Shown piece by piece: positions 35,954 to 46,527 of a DNA stretch of 64,000 bases (within the stretch, counting starts at the first letter, position 1; the number at the start of each line of letters is the position of its first letter). Made by a program: the position numbers and the translations under genes. The notes below the pieces were generated by a model. The model was not told the origin of the DNA. It searched no databases and worked only from the letters and a program-made list of their open reading frames with translations. Source of the stretch: Lepas anatifera (Eukaryota > Arthropoda > Thecostraca > Lepadidae); assembly GCA_034440635.1 (NCBI GenBank), contig JAOTON010000056.1, forward strand, positions 565,501-629,500, in the 5' to 3' direction.

Positions 35954-36738
35954 CACGATGGTCCACGTGGATGGTCCACGTGCTCTCGGATGGAGAAGAC
36001 GCTCTGGCTGTAGCTCGTCATCTTGAGTCTCTTTTCTAGACATTTAACATTTTTTTGCCTTGGGGCCCTGATTGTGCTTTTCTTGAAACTATTTCTCAAC
36101 TGTTGAAACATACATTTTCTTGGCTCATGTTTTAGTTTTTTCTTGACTTGTTACTTTTATCTTGCGTCGGATTCGCCACGATTGCCTCGTTCGTTGCAAA
36201 TGTTCATACATGGTCCCCGCATGGTACACTTGCTCGGAAAGCAACGCTACATGTTACAAGAACCACCTCACTGCTTATTCCAGAAAAGGGATGACAAAAC
36301 AAGCTCTGTTTATGCAGAATACCATGGAATCGGTGTTGAAGACGATCTCGGCGTTATCGGCAAGTAACGACTATTCAGTCATTCAGTCATGCATGTAGGG
36401 TATAAATCTATATGAGTACGTGTAGGGCAGTACCTTTCCTCAAGTAATTTATCACCAAATGACTGCAAACCGACATATATGCCAATTTGGTATTTTAATG
36501 ATTTCGCCGCATTTCCTTAGCTTTCGGCCAGACCAGCACCAATTTTCAAACAAGAACGTGACGTTGTTCCATAGGAACCACTAGTAGAGTAACATCATGC
36601 TGCATTCATTATCCAAAATTATAATCGCCGTCTATTCCGATAGTAGAATCATTCACGGCTTGCATCCCCTGAGACAAATTCCAATACGTTAGCGCATGGC
36701 CCTTTGTTGAACGTCATACCAAGCTCTTTAATTTATTC
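35954..36738 (+). other. Probable 5' part of the inserted retro-unit
   Basis: The stretch lies between the candidate duplication and the PHD-finger ORF. It has no recognised coding sequence. An ORF at 36162-36398 (MTKQALFMQNTMESVLKTIS) is unassigned. It may be the 5' untranslated region or an unrelated older piece. Confidence 0.35.
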
Positions 36739-38928
36739 ATGTCTGACTGCACAAAAGAATACAGCTGCGCTAGATGTCCCAGCCAATCCACTCGTAAGGC
36801 GGCCATCAGTTGCAGTGCCTGCAGCCAACGCTGGCACACGTCTTGTGCGAAGCTCACGGTTGCCCAGGCTCGTGCACTTACCACTTGGCACTGTCCATCC
36901 TGCCTCGGCCGCCATCAGGCCACTTCTACTTCTGCTACATCTAAGCCCGACTTACCTGCACGTGGCTTATCTGCTGGTCTGGCCCACATTGCGCGCGCAC
37001 TGCTGTAATTGCAAGAATTCCGAAAGGTGCCCGCTCGGCAGTAGCTGATGGACTATCCAATAGCATCAACGAGGCGATTTCGGGTAATAGCACCCAGTCA
37101 TGGTGGCAACTACTTACATTTGCCTACGCTGTTCTCCGTAACCCTGTAAAATCAGACAAGGCCCCACGGCTGTCCACGGCTACCATGATCAAGAAACAGC
37201 TCGATGATATGGAGATATTGACATTACAAGAGCCTACAAAACGTCCGAATATGAATGATACCACCGATTCTGATGCCATCACGCGGCGTGTGCACGCAAA
37301 ACTCGCCGACGGCGACATCCGTGCGGCCCTTCGAGTCCTTACTTCTAACGACGCCCTTGTAGAACCGACTGAAGAGATAATCGCAGCATTGAGCGAGAAA
37401 CACCCGCCAGCCCCAGAAGACGAGTCTCTTCCGCCTCCACCCTGTGACACCGACCCGCCTGCACTTAAAGTCACGGAAAAACAAGTACGACAAGCTATTG
37501 AGACCATGCTAACTGGCTCCTCAGCTGGTCTGGACGGGATCCGCCCCCTTCACCTCCGGCATCTAATATCCAAAGAGGCTTCCGAAGCCGGCTGCCGGCT
37601 GCTTACATCACTGACTTCCCTCACCAACACCATCATATCTGGTGACGTTCCCGACTGCGCTCGTCAAGCCTTATTTGGTGCTTCCCTTTTTGCATTGCGG
37701 AAAAGGACGGAGGCCTGCGCCCTATAGCTGTTGGCAGCGTATATCGCCGACTGGCTGGCCGCATCGCAGCACGTCACGCATCCAGCATCCTCGGACCCGA
37801 ATTAAGGCCTATCCAGCTCGGGGTTGGAACACCACTTGGCTGTGAGGCAGCTGTGCATGCAGTGCGCGAATACATCTCTGCTACCTCCAAAGACCCAGTT
37901 CCCCACGTCCTCATAAAACTCGACGTCCAGAACACATTTAATACCATAAGGCGAGATGTCCTTCTAACAAGCGTCCGTGAGCGGTGTCCAGACATCTATC
38001 CCTTAATGTACCAGGCGTACAGCTCTCCAGCACCTCTTCACATAGGCGATCACACTGTGATGTCGGCCAGCGGCGTGCAACAAGGCGACCCCCTCGGCCC
38101 CGTCGCCTTCGCACTAGCAGTGGATTCTGTTGCACGGGCTGTACAGTCACCGCTCAACCTGTGGTACCTCGATGATGCCACCATTGCTGGTCCGTTGACA
38201 ACGGTCAGCGCAGATATCTATGGGCTACTCACCGCTCTACCAAAAATTGGCCTAACATTGAACGACAAAAATGTGAATTTATGACGCTGGGGATGCCATC
38301 CGACGATGTCGCCTTATCGTCAGTAAGCAGGATAAAGGAGGCTCTTCCTGCCAGCACAGAGTTGCCCCTGGAGTCTTTTACTCTTCTGGGTGCTCCTCTC
38401 TGCGACGCAGGCCTCAGCGCGGCCACTCACGCGGCCTCAAAAGCCATCAGCAGGATGTGCGACCGCCTGCGTCAGCTGGATCCCCACAGCGCGACATACT
38501 TCCTCGCCCACTATGTCTCCGCCCCAAGACTCATGTACATGCTACGATCATCCCCTACCTACAAGGTACAAAATGAACTGAGGGAGATCGACGATGTGGT
38601 ACGGAAGACACTTGCAGATGTCACCAATGTAGATATAAGTGGAGCGGCATGGGACCAGGCAGCGCTCCCTGTTAGACTGGGCGGCCTCGGCGTTCGTTCT
38701 GTGGAGGCCTTAGCCTTACCGTGCTACATCTCATCTTTGCACGCGTCGGTTTCTCTCGTTACATCTATCTTACCCACAGTCATCGCTGAAGACCCATCAC
38801 CAGCTCTTCAACAGGCCACTGACCGACTCCAAAGCTCGATCGGTCCCTACGAAATCCCAGACAAGGAAGCAGTCGGACGCCAGCGCGCATGGGACTTATT
38901 GGTGGCCGACACACGCGTAGTCAGCTAA
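36739..38928 (+). pseudogene. PHD-finger LINE-type reverse transcriptase, frameshifted
   Basis: Frame 36739-37008 opens with a zinc finger of PHD spacing: C..C, SCSACSQRWHTSC, and WHCPSC. The linker continues in another frame at about 37009-37730 (RIPKGARSAVADGLSNSINE, KLADGDIRAALRVLTSND, SAGLDGIRPLHLRHL). After a frameshift near 37700 it reads GGLRPIAVGSVYRRL and LGVGTPLGCEAAVHAV, then KLDVQNTFNTIRRDVL, ASGVQQGDPLGPVAFALAV and the catalytic WYLDDATIAG at about 38160-38190. A shift near 38280 leads to 38281-38928, with LLGAPLCDAGL and WDQAALPVRLGGLGVRS. The order is that of a widespread invertebrate retroelement protein. At least four frameshifts make it non-functional. Confidence 0.85.
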
Positions 38929-40397
38929 TGGAGGCAGCCAACCAAGTACACCGAGCGCGTCTGATGGCTGCGAGCCAACCTTACACCGGTGCCTGGCTAC
39001 ATGCCTTACCTGTCCCAAACCTTGGCCTTCATCTCGACAGGGAAACTGTTCGCGTCGCAGTCGCCCTTCGGCTGGGTGTCGCTGTTTGCGAGCCACACCG
39101 CTGCCGGTCCTGCAACCTGCCCGTCGACAAACTTGGGCACCACGGACTCTCTTGCCTGCGGAGCGCCGGCCGTTTTCCTCGTCACGCTAACCTCAATGAC
39201 GTTGTGAAACGTGCCCTCACAAGTGCAGGTATACCATCTGTCCTGGAACCAGTAGGTCTGGACCGCGGGGACGGCAAACGGCCGGACGGGTTAACGTTGT
39301 TCCCGGTCACCAGTGGAAAGTGTTTAACGTGGGACGCAACCTGTGTAGACACTTTCGCCGAAAGCGTGGTTGTTCAGTCTGCCCTAGAACCGGGAACGGC
39401 GGCGCGTGCAGCAGAGGAGAGGAAGCGGCATCGCTACGCCAGCCTGACCTCTAGGTACCGTTTCGAGCCGCTGGCAGTCGAAACAACTGGTGTACTGGGA
39501 CCCGCCGCTTCAGCCCTGTTGAGAGAGCTGGGCCGGCTCATCACGGCTGTCAGCGGTGATCGCCGAGAGACGGCCTGGCTGCGACAACGATTTTCCATTG
39601 CTGTTGTTCGAGGCAACTCCGCGGCAGTCCTTGCTACGGCCAGCCCCCGTTTTACACAGGAACATCGCCAGACGCCGTCGGCTCGACTCTCAGCATCAAC
39701 GCAGAATACAGGCGAGCGGGAGAATGCCCTGTTGCTGAAAGGCGCTCAAGCGGAGGCACCGACCCCAGAGCTGGTGCCCGCAAGCAATCGCGACCAGCAC
39801 AAGCACAGCCTGGACCCGGTATTTATCGGTCTGCCCAACTTCGGCAACTCGTGCTACCAAAACGCCACGCTGCAGTCGCTGCTGGGACTGCGGCCGTTCC
39901 TCAGTGAGATGATGACTCTGGGGCCGGCTCTGGTCGCCGAACGATGCTGCACCCTCCGCGCCGTCACCCGCCTTATGGAGCTGCGCCAGAGCGCATGCAG
40001 CACCTCCGTTTACAGCCACCTCAACCACATGCGACGCGTGTTTGCTCGAATAGACTTGGCGTTCCACAGCACTGAGATGCAGGATGCTAATGAGTTCCTG
40101 CTCAAGCTACTGAACACCATCAAGGAGGAGGTGGACGGCAGCCAACCGGCGTCCCTCAAGCAGCCGGCTGACCAGCCCGGCACTGCCGCCAATCCGGTTA
40201 GGGACAACTTTCAGTACCAAACTGTCGAGTGCTACATGTGCACAAAGTGTCAGGAGTCGGTGCTGAAGCGGCAGGACAGCATTAGCTGGTTCGTCAACGT
40301 GCCGCAGCTCCAGAGCAGCGGCGTAGCACCCACCTTGCAGGACGCGTTGCGCCTCTCCATGCGACCCGATCGGCGAGAGCTGCATTGCGAAAAGTGA
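38889..40397 (+). CDS. Chimeric ORF: retroelement endonuclease-like tail fused to USP catalytic domain
   Basis: One open frame of 502 codons. Residues 1-255 or so are the carboxy end of the retroelement protein. They hold a zinc-knuckle-like HRCRSCNLPVDKLGHHGLSC, then the PD-(D/E)XK-like pair KRPDGLTLF and CLTWDATCVD, then YRFEPLAVETTGVLGP and RFSIAVVRGNSAAVLATAS. After about 50 linker residues comes a ubiquitin-specific protease domain of USP37/USP29 type. It has GLPNFGNSCYQNATLQSLLG with the catalytic cysteine at residue 322 (codon 39852-39854), then TEMQDANEFLLKLLNTIKEE, and the zinc-site pair CYMCTKC. The frame stops at TGA 40395-40397, just after LHCEK, where related proteases have a second Cys pair. 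No intron interrupts it. Whether it is expressed is unknown. Confidence 0.8.
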   Translation: MGLIGGRHTRSQLMEAANQVHRARLMAASQPYTGAWLHALPVPNLGLHLDRETVRVAVALRLGVAVCEPHRCRSCNLPVDKLGHHGLSCLRSAGRFPRHANLNDVVKRALTSAGIPSVLEPVGLDRGDGKRPDGLTLFPVTSGKCLTWDATCVDTFAESVVVQSALEPGTAARAAEERKRHRYASLTSRYRFEPLAVETTGVLGPAASALLRELGRLITAVSGDRRETAWLRQRFSIAVVRGNSAAVLATASPRFTQEHRQTPSARLSASTQNTGERENALLLKGAQAEAPTPELVPASNRDQHKHSLDPVFIGLPNFGNSCYQNATLQSLLGLRPFLSEMMTLGPALVAERCCTLRAVTRLMELRQSACSTSVYSHLNHMRRVFARIDLAFHSTEMQDANEFLLKLLNTIKEEVDGSQPASLKQPADQPGTAANPVRDNFQYQTVECYMCTKCQESVLKRQDSISWFVNVPQLQSSGVAPTLQDALRLSMRPDRRELHCEK

Positions 40398-40404
40398 CGA
40401 TTCA

Positions 40405-40953
40405 ATGCGGATGGACTCGGCTGAGCCGGTGCAACCCATGGCGCCGCTGCCCTTTGATCCTCCGCAGACGTCGGACGCCGATCTGGAGGAGCTGGCGGAG
40501 CAGGACGGAACCCAGGAGCGGCCAACGCGCCCTGTTGACGACGAGGAGAGTCAGCAGCAGGAGGCTGTCGGACGCCCACTGCAGGAGGGCGCGCCGGCCG
40601 ACTTCGCCGCCGAACAGACACGGCTTTCCCAGCTCTGCGCGGAGGACGACGACTCAGCGGCTGAGAGTCTAGCAGTGAACCCGGCCGGTGTCTACAGCTA
40701 CCGGCTGGTGGGCCTAGTCAGCCACTATGGCAGCGCCACTCAGGCCGGACACTACGTGGCAGACGTCTACAGCCTTGGTAGGGACCGCTGGTTTCACTAT
40801 GACGACCGCAGCGTCACCTGCGTCTCAGAACACCACGTGCTGCACAATGGATCCCAGCATGACGGCTACATCTTTTTCTACCAACACACAGACCTGTGCA
40901 GGCAGGTGGCCAATTTAGAAATTGGTCCTTGCAGTGGGCATTCGATACGCTAG
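40405..40953 (+). pseudogene. USP37-like carboxy half, out of frame with the cysteine half
   Basis: It lies in another frame from the preceding ORF. It contains an acidic low-complexity stretch (SDADLEELAEQDGTQERPTR), then YSYRLVGLVSHYGSATQAGH, YVADVYSLGRDRWFHYDDRS and HDGYIFFYQH. GHYVADVY holds the catalytic histidine (codon 40750-40752) and WFHYDD the third catalytic acid. Compared with USP37, the part between the first Cys pair and the His box is shortened. The second CxxC and the 'LP..LilHLKR' phrase are absent. The stop is TAG at 40951-40953. I infer a deletion plus a frameshift, so this copy is unlikely to be an active protease. Confidence 0.8.
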
Positions 40954-41086
40954 CGCGTCATATCGCCGAACCGTAGATCAGTGATATATTAGCAGATAAG
41001 TTATCAGATAAGATACTCAGTGTGAGGGCATATCCTGGAACAGGTATGCACCATTCTCCTCATCTTGTGAATGACATGTGCCATAT

Positions 41087-41119
41087 AATAAATTATAGGT
41101 TTCTATAGTAAAAAAAAAA
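41087..41119 (+). terminator. Poly(A) signal and copied poly(A) tail
   Basis: AATAAA at 41087-41092 is followed 17 bases later by ten A residues (41110-41119). This is the 3' end expected of a reverse-transcribed mRNA. The second copy of the candidate target duplication starts at 41119. Confidence 0.75.
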
Positions 41120-41130
41120 GTTTGCTCTTC

Positions 41131-42927
41131 AGAATTTACACGTATGCACAAGAACAATGATCTCACAAATTAAACTAACTTTGCTAAACTAAACTAAACT
41201 GCTTTGAAAACTATGTGCCAAATCGCTGCAATCACTGACAATACAGAACACCCAGAACAAATAATCCGTTCCACTCATTTAAATAAAAGGGGCAGTACAA
41301 CAAGTAAAGAACGAAGAAAACTAATATAGATATTTAACCGTAGTTGAAAAACAAAAACGCTCGCTTATAGAATGATCATTAAAACTGTGAATCATGTACG
41401 TTGCGCTTCACACCACATGAACATACAACTTGCCAACTTGACCATTCCATATAGACCGCTGCGCCACCGCATCCCCCTAGAAGAATAGCTAGTCTTCTCA
41501 AAGCTAGCCTTATTGGAGGTGCGTATTTCAGGTATCAAGTTGTTAAACATTCTAGCTGCGATGTATATACGGGCGTCGGTCTCCGGTCTCCAGCATTTGT
41601 CCGCGGTCTGGGTGGGCGCAGGTGCCCCGTCTGACGCGTTCGTTGCTAATGATCAGTGGAAAGGAGGATTGCTCGTCGGACCGTGGGTTGACCCATGCTG
41701 AGTACACTTTCTGCCAAACATACTTGACTGATAAAACCCAAGTTCCCTCACTTCCTGCGATTTGTGTTCAAACATTTCCGACATAGGCGACTCCCACAGA
41801 GAAACTGACGTGCGATGTATTTGTGGGACGCCGAATGGGTGGTAGGCGGATGTGGATTAGCGTGGTGTTGTCTTGTCCAGAGCGTTGGCGATTTATTCTT
41901 AGACAGCGGCGAATAACGTGACTGACATGAAGTGTTTGCGCTGCCGTCCATGCCTTGGCTCAGAGCAGTGTTTTCTCGACACGGTAGGTAGCGCTCAATA
42001 GCTCGTGTTTCTGGGACGCGATGTCTTATGTCAGCTTTTTCTAGCACGTATGAGTAGCTATGTGCTCTTCAATCATTGTTTCTTTGGATTCTGAGCTCGT
42101 GTTTGAGGGTCTTGCCTTCCTTTAAGTCTAAGAACAGTAACGTTCCCTCAATTCTTGAAAAGTAAAAAAATTGTATTGTAAATGAGATATAGTGCCCTGG
42201 ATGCTTTATCAGTGCACAATACAACATGCTCGACACAAGAAAGCACACACATTTGAAATTAAACAGGGGAACAAATTATTTTTGTTAGCAAAAATATTGT
42301 GCTCACTGTTATGATATCTGCACTTCCCATGGAAGACAATAGACCAAGCAAAGTTCTTCTCATAGCGCCTAGTGTAAATATGTGCGACATGCAATATTAA
42401 AAATTGTGTAACGTTTGGACATGTTACACAAGTGTTCCAAGATCATCTATGTGCATATTCTGAGGCCATTATGCACTCATACTCATACGCATAAGAGGAC
42501 CAAGGGGGTGGGGCAACCAGGGACACTTCCCTACCCCGATCGACCCTCCGGGGCCCCCTGAACTGGTCACGGCGCCCCCTGAAGGGTTAGCGAGATGAAC
42601 TACGCTTGAAGTACTTTCTTCCCTGGGAAGTGTAAATAGAAAAACTGTGAGTTCACATTTTTTGCTTGAGGAACTCAAGTTGCTCTTTTATGCGATGTAA
42701 AGTATTTGTGTACTTTCTTGTGGTGTGCATTGATGACTCTAATGTAGCTTCAAGGGCGCAATATCAGCCATTTACAGTTTAAATTTCCTTTCACTTTTCG
42801 TAACATTACGGGAAATATTTTTTCCTTTAAATGTAGATGTTCTTGTATTAGTTCCCTGCAAATATCCATAGCCCTGGAATATGCATATGTTGCCAAATTT
42901 CCTCTCGAATATTCTCCCTGCAGAATG
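41131..42927. other. Intron, unassigned
   Basis: A (TAAAC)n-like run at about 41169-41202 resembles the tail of the LINE at 7560-9061. About 42500-42590 is a fragment related to the 1288-1540 element. A minus ORF at 42047-41748 has no recognised domain. Confidence 0.4.
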
Positions 42928-43110
42928 TCTGTAATAATTTTTGGTGTTTATCAACGCACCAACTCCCAGGGTCATATAACGTCGCCAACTCTTTCCCTGT
43001 TGGAAGGGTCTCTTGGGAGCCAGCTTGCTCCTTGTTCAGGGAAGCCGCCGGGCCTTGAATCCGGGTTGGCTGTCGAAATAGCATTAGATGCTGCCAACTC
43101 TGTGACCACG
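42928..43110 (-). repeat. SINE copy, inverted
   Basis: It is the reverse complement of the 45994-46159 SINE with scattered differences. It includes the B-box complement (GGGCCTTGAATCC region) and the 'aactctttccctgttggaagg' block. It ends about 175 bp before an IR25a exon. Confidence 0.65.
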
Positions 43111-43285
43111 CCTACCCCTACAAGAGAAAGTGCATCATCTGAAGGTTTATGCCTAGGTACATTTTTTACTTCCCATGGAACGACAAAAAACGTTTCATCA
43201 GCGATCGAGTCTGAAATGATATGCCACCACTTCACTCAACGGATATTTCATCAGAACTTGTCTCTAAAACCCTGTACCCCTCCAG

Positions 43286-43485
43286 TGCCTGGAAGAACAT
43301 GACCTTGCAAAGTAGCTCGCCGTACGTGGAGCGCGCCAAGCTGGCGGTGTGGGACTACCCAGTCGACGACCGCTACACCAAGATCTGGAAGGCGATGCAG
43401 GAGGCCGGCCTGCCCAACAGCCTGGACGAGGCGAAACAGCGCGTGCTGCAGAGCCCCTCCAGCGATGAGGGCTTCGCCTTTCTTG
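43286..43485 (+). CDS. Ir25a: IR25a exon: middle of S2 lobe
   Basis: Acceptor GTACCCCTCCAG ends at 43285 and donor CTTG|GTATGG opens at 43486. It reads AWKNMTLQSSSPYVERAKLA, then VWDYPVDDRYTKIWKAMQEA, GLPNSLDEAKQRVLQSPSS and DEGFAFLG. YVERAKLAVWDYPV and GFAFLG are family landmarks. Codon usage is clearly GC-rich compared with the surrounding intron, as expected of a constrained exon. Confidence 0.97.
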
Positions 43486-43881
43486 GTATGGTAGTGACCA
43501 GCTACTCAGGGGGTGGTGCGTCGATGTGTCCATCGTTATCGATAACAGTTCATTCATTGGTTCATTAATTTAATTCATTAATTTTGATTGTAGCTTGAAT
43601 TTTTAGCTACATGCACTATGAAATCATCTCAGTGCCAAGATTCCATGCTCTGTGTGCAGATGTGTGATTACACTGATGCTGACATGACGTCACAATCGTG
43701 CTGATGTGACCTCACAGTGGTGCTGATGTGACCTCACAGTGGTGCTGATGGGGCGTCACAGTGGTGCTGATATGACGTCACAGTGGTGCTGACATGACGT
43801 CACAGCGGCACTGATGCGACATTACAGTGGCGCTGTTCTGACGTCACGCTGACGCCGTTGTTCGCTGCACGTGTGTGCCAG
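43486..43881 (+). other. Short 396-bp intron with CRE array
   Basis: This is the only short intron found in the gene. It runs from donor GTATGG to acceptor GTGTGTGCCAG and contains the 22-bp tandem array at 43671-43852. Confidence 0.9.
43671..43852 (+). repeat. 22-bp tandem repeat, about 8 units, with CRE palindromes
   Basis: The unit is close to GTGCTGATATGACGTCACAG plus TG. Four units carry the full CRE/ATF palindrome TGACGTCA, at 43685-43692, 43773-43780, 43795-43802 and 43839-43846. The distances between them are 88, 22 and 44 bp. Other units have one-base variants such as TGACCTCA. Enhancer function is inferred only. Confidence 0.9.
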
Positions 43882-44014
43882 GCGAGAAGACGCAGATCGA
43901 CTACCTCACCATGACGTCTTGTGACTTCATTTCGGTGGGGAAGCAGTTCTCACGCAGGCCGTACACGCTGGCGGTGCAGAAGGGTTCTCCCCTCAAGGAT
44001 CAGCTGTCTGGAGC
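43882..44014 (+). CDS. Ir25a: IR25a exon: later S2 lobe
   Basis: Acceptor GTGTGTGCCAG ends at 43881 and donor GGAGC|GTAAGC opens at 44015. With the split glycine it reads GEKTQIDYLTMTSCDFISVG, then KQFSRRPYTLAVQKGSPL and KDQLSG. The acidic residue in FLGEKT aligns with the iGluR glutamate/aspartate that binds the ligand amino group. FSRRPYTLAVQKGSPLKDQ matches the IR25a phrase FSRKPYAIAVQQGS.LKDQ. Confidence 0.96.
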
Positions 44015-44327
44015 GTAAGCAGCACGGCTGATCTGTGTCTGAGCACATGCACCACCTGTGTACTGGGAGCGCCGACTGCACCCACCTGCTTCTGCTTCCA
44101 TGCGCACGATAGTGAGAAACTTTTCAACCCCCTCACATGCTCACACACTCGTTGACGCACCACGCCGACGTGGTGCGCTTGAAGCATGCTCAATGCTTTG
44201 ACCCATGCAGTTTTTTTTCTGTGTGGAAACAGCTTACAGCTCCCAGGTGTCTTTCTGAGAGGAAATCACTTTGAGGACTCTTTGAGCGGGAATAAATTAG
44301 GGAAATGAAGGAGCTGGGCAAGATAAG

Positions 44328-44330
<3 letters not shown>

Positions 44331-44422
<92 letters not shown>
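44331..44422. repeat. (GA)n microsatellite, about 46 repeats
   Basis: An uninterrupted GA dinucleotide run. ORFs of alternating R and E (or L and S on the other strand) through it are not genes. Confidence 0.98.
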
Positions 44423-44426
<4 letters not shown>

Positions 44427-45979
44427 AGAGCGAGGCAAATGTGATTGGTGTTCCCTGGATAAAACATATGCAATACTTTGTGGCTCAGTCAGCTCAGCAG
44501 CGGCACTGCATCCGCACTCACCGCGAAGGTAAGATCCATTTCTTTCCTCTGAACCCATCAAAGATGAATGTGTCATGAAAAGCTGCCTTGGCTAGGGCTA
44601 TGTTTAAGCTAGTGCATCAAGTCTCAAATATTGATGAAAAGTTCCGCCAATTGCCTGTCTGATACGTCGTCATGAGAGAATGCTGACCCAAAAGCTTTCT
44701 CGGACATTTTACGCCATGATCGCGGTCTTATCCACTGCTGATTTTGTGTTGGTGTTTTTATTTCTCCTGGTTATATTTTTATTTTTCTTGGCCTGCTCAG
44801 TTAATATGCAGAATCTGCTGGTCTCACATCTATTTCCTCACAAGATTCTGAGCAGCGTAATGATGTGTGCTAAATGTTCTCAAAGGACCAATACAGTGAT
44901 ATGAAATTAAGATTCATGCACGTCATCCATAGGTATGTACATCGGCCTGCAGCCGGGATGCTCATTTAATTTTGAACGCATAATCCGTGAACAATTGCTT
45001 TTCATGTTTCACAATGCGGTATTTGAACGGAAATTACATCTAATATGGAATATAGTATCCGATACATCGTTTTATTTTCAAATACTACGGCTGAAACGCA
45101 GCCAGACTTCGAGATTTGCACCCTGTTCTTCTTATTTAGCCATTACTTTTCGAGGGTTGTGGTTTGACATAGTTTTAGTTTTTTTCGTTCCGATGTGACT
45201 TGCAATAAAAAGAAGGCTTCAGCATCGAGCTTTCCCTTTGTTCAACCCGTTGTCTCTCCCCGAGTCACTGAACTTCTAGGCAATTTCCAAGCCGAGCTGG
45301 GCGGTAGTATGCAAATGCCACCCGGCCTCCAAACAATCAATATCCGGGAAGCCTCGTGTCATGATGAATGGTTGTCACGACGTGTGGAACCACTAATCTC
45401 TGAGCGGAATACCCGCTGCTGTTGGCGAGAACGAACCAAGACCATTGAATGCCAAGTTGGTGCTTGTTCCAGATGTGTTGTGACTTTTCGGATGGTATAA
45501 ACCTGATACAAGTTTGGGACAAACATTTCAAGAGGGTTCCAGCAAAGGCTTTTAAATGAAATCAATACTGTAGTTTTCCTTCCGCGCTCGCTCAGAAACA
45601 CGGTACTCTCCATAGCCTTAAGCTGTAAGACTCCTCCGGCGCTGAAGCGTTACAGTCAGCTTTTCATTTTGTCAGGCAGCTTGGACGGGGGCCGAATACG
45701 GTGGCCCACGTCTCCATGGTAAAATATAAGTGTTGTGGAATGTTTCAGGCTGCATGTTGCCCGTGTTCCACTGCATTTCAGATATATCCATACAAATTTT
45801 GGTGCAAATCGGATAATATCTACTGGTCCCCCGACGTGCACTTTGTCACCCCTCCCGGTGCATGCAAGGTGGATAGACGCACTAGGTAACGCGGGAGCTT
45901 ACTCTGTACACAAGCCACCAGGTTCACGTTTTGCCAATTGCGTAGTGATAAGACACGGGAGTGTCATTTCCTATTTGAT
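44423..45979. other. Intron, unassigned
   Basis: Short ORFs only. The plus ORF 44680-44904 is hydrophobic (LVFLFLLVIFLFFLACSV) but T-rich and has no family match. No repeats were recognised. Confidence 0.4.
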
Positions 45980-45993
45980 CATCGGAACTTTGA

Positions 45994-46159
45994 GGGGGCG
46001 GTGTGGTGGTGCATAGCTGTCTGCCACGCAGCCGACCCGGTTCAGGCCCGGCGGCTTCCTGAACAAGGAGCAAGCTGGCTCCCGAGAAACCCTTCCAACA
46101 GGGAAGAGTTGGCGACGCCATATGACCCTGGCATTGGTTCGATAAGCCCAAAATTATTA
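45994..46159 (+). repeat. Full-length SINE with 14-bp target duplication
   Basis: CATCGGAACTTTGA is present at 45980-45993 and again at 46160-46173. Between them lies a 166-bp unit with a B-box-like GGTTCAGGCCC, a conserved 'cccttccaacagggaagagttgg' body and an AT-rich end (aaaattattac). Relatives are at about 24170, 26040, 27860 and 42928. A tRNA origin is likely but the A box is weak. Confidence 0.8.
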
Positions 46160-46527
46160 CATCGGAACTTTGAACGAGAGCGCTTTTAATTTTTATATTG
46201 ATAAGCTATTGCACCTATGCACAGTGTTCTAACGGAGCCGAAAGTGGGGACATAATTCAATAACTCAGAAAGTATGAATCCCAGATCAATAATTTTGGTA
46301 TCAATCGAAAGCTCTTTTCCCACAGATTATGTGGACAATCTATGAATGTCAAGACCTGACCGCAGCGGGCATGGCTGTCGAGTATTTGACCCTAGGTCAG
46401 TAACAAAAATAACTACATTTATATATGATAATAAGGGGGCTTTGCATGGATGTTCTAGTTGATTTCCAGTCACTTCAAGAGAATACGCGAGATATGCTTG
46501 ACATCTAAGACGTTATTTGACCCTCGC

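Noticed and set aside
44305..44578. ORFs of alternating Arg-Glu or Leu-Ser
   Set aside because: These are translations of the (GA)n microsatellite.
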